Below are positions 4,726 through 5,067 of a stretch of 5,067 bases of DNA, one piece after another. Each line of letters begins with the position of its first letter. Positions within the stretch are counted from its first letter, which is position 1. This DNA comes from Desulfobacteraceae bacterium (lineage in GTDB: Bacteria > Desulfobacterota > Desulfobulbia > Desulfobulbales > Desulfobulbaceae), in contig JALHJD010000216.1 of NCBI GenBank assembly GCA_022837185.1, positions 1 to 5,067 on the forward strand. Direction: 5' to 3'. Made by a program: the position numbers and the translations under genes. The notes beneath the pieces are model-generated. The model was given only the letters and a program-made list of their open reading frames with translations. It was not told where the DNA came from and did no database searches.

Positions 4726-5067
4726 GTGGGAACGGAAAAGAATTCCCCTGATTCCGGTCAGGCCGAGGAGCCTCACGAAAAGGACGAAAGGGAACCGAAC
4801 AAGGAAGGAGCGGATCAGGCAATAAAAGAGGAGGGCCAGGAAAAAAATTTCTGGGAGCGGATCCAGACGCTGCTGCACCTGCATCGCGGGCCCGACACAA
4901 CCGAGGAGTTGGAACAGGAGATCCAGGAGCTGCTCGAGGAGGGGGAGGGCCAGGGGCTCATCGGCAGCCTGGAGGAAAAACTCATCAACCGGATATTCGA
5001 ATTCCGCGACACCCTTGCATCGGAGATCATGACCCCGTCGGCGGAAATAGTCAGCGCCGAGGAAAAG
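4726..5067 (+). CDS. CorC/YbeX-like CBS-domain protein, N-terminal 114 codons (3' end outside window)
   Basis: The frame from GTG 4726 stays open to the right edge. Residues 1-40 are very hydrophilic, rich in Glu and Lys, and probably disordered. From residue 41 the sequence follows E. coli CorC (YbeX): FWERIQTLLH matches its SLLSQLFHG region, TTEELEQEIQELLEEG matches NRDELLALIRDSG, and LINRIFEFRDTLASEIMTP (86-104) matches the segment running into the first CBS domain (MIPRSQMI). No membrane segment precedes this region, so it resembles the soluble, stand-alone CorC form rather than the membrane-anchored hemolysin-like form. Family members are linked to Mg2+/Co2+ handling and often lie next to lnt; the exact role is not settled. 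GTG is chosen because AGGGAG (4710-4715) lies ten bases upstream, an in-frame stop occurs at 4693-4695, and no ATG lies before the conserved part. Confidence 0.82.
   Translation, partial: MGTEKNSPDSGQAEEPHEKDEREPNKEGADQAIKEEGQEKNFWERIQTLLHLHRGPDTTEELEQEIQELLEEGEGQGLIGSLEEKLINRIFEFRDTLASEIMTPSAEIVSAEEK

Noticed and set aside
4502..4900. Minus-strand open frame of 132 codons
   Set aside because: It runs antisense into the CorC-like coding region and its translation is a low-complexity Pro/Phe/Arg sequence.

Overview
The window looks like chromosome of a moderately GC-rich Gram-negative bacterium. The character of the proteins (a divergent biotin carboxylase next to a fused AccA-AccD carboxyltransferase, and a CorC-type CBS protein) reminds me of the sulfate-reducing Desulfobacterota, perhaps the Desulfobulbales. 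That placement is a recognition-level inference, not something the sequence proves.

Layout, left to right. Positions 1-258 hold the 3' end of a plus-strand gene for an unidentified protein in strikingly AT-rich DNA. Positions 259-495 are gene-free and rich in A- and T-tracts. A minus-strand tRNA-Lys (anticodon CUU, CCA encoded) lies at 537-612, with a convincing intrinsic terminator at 496-528 and its own promoter-like sequence at 643-671. The core of the window is a minus-strand two-gene acetyl-CoA carboxylase operon. It reads first through a biotin carboxylase (start best placed at a GTG, 4349), then after 9 nt through a 753-residue protein that joins the alpha (AccA) and beta (AccD) carboxyltransferase subunits in one chain. 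A 376-nt spacer (4350-4725) separates this operon from a divergent plus-strand gene. That gene is the first 114 codons of a CorC/YbeX-like CBS-domain protein, which runs off the right edge.

How they work together: the biotin carboxylase would carboxylate biotin on a carrier protein using ATP and bicarbonate, and the fused carboxyltransferase would move the carboxyl group to acetyl-CoA to give malonyl-CoA for fatty acid synthesis. The biotin carrier (AccB) is not encoded here and must be supplied from elsewhere. The tRNA promoter begins four bases after the acc stop codon and no terminator is visible between them, so the operon and the tRNA probably share the terminator at 496-528.

The most notable points are the alpha-then-beta fusion with a linker of about 175 residues, its altered zinc finger (C-X7-C in the first half), and several changes at normally fixed positions of the biotin carboxylase. 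Others are the abrupt AT-rich boundary at the tRNA 3' end and a string of inverted repeats in front of the CorC-like gene. I saw no CRISPR array, transposase, toxin-antitoxin pair or defence system.
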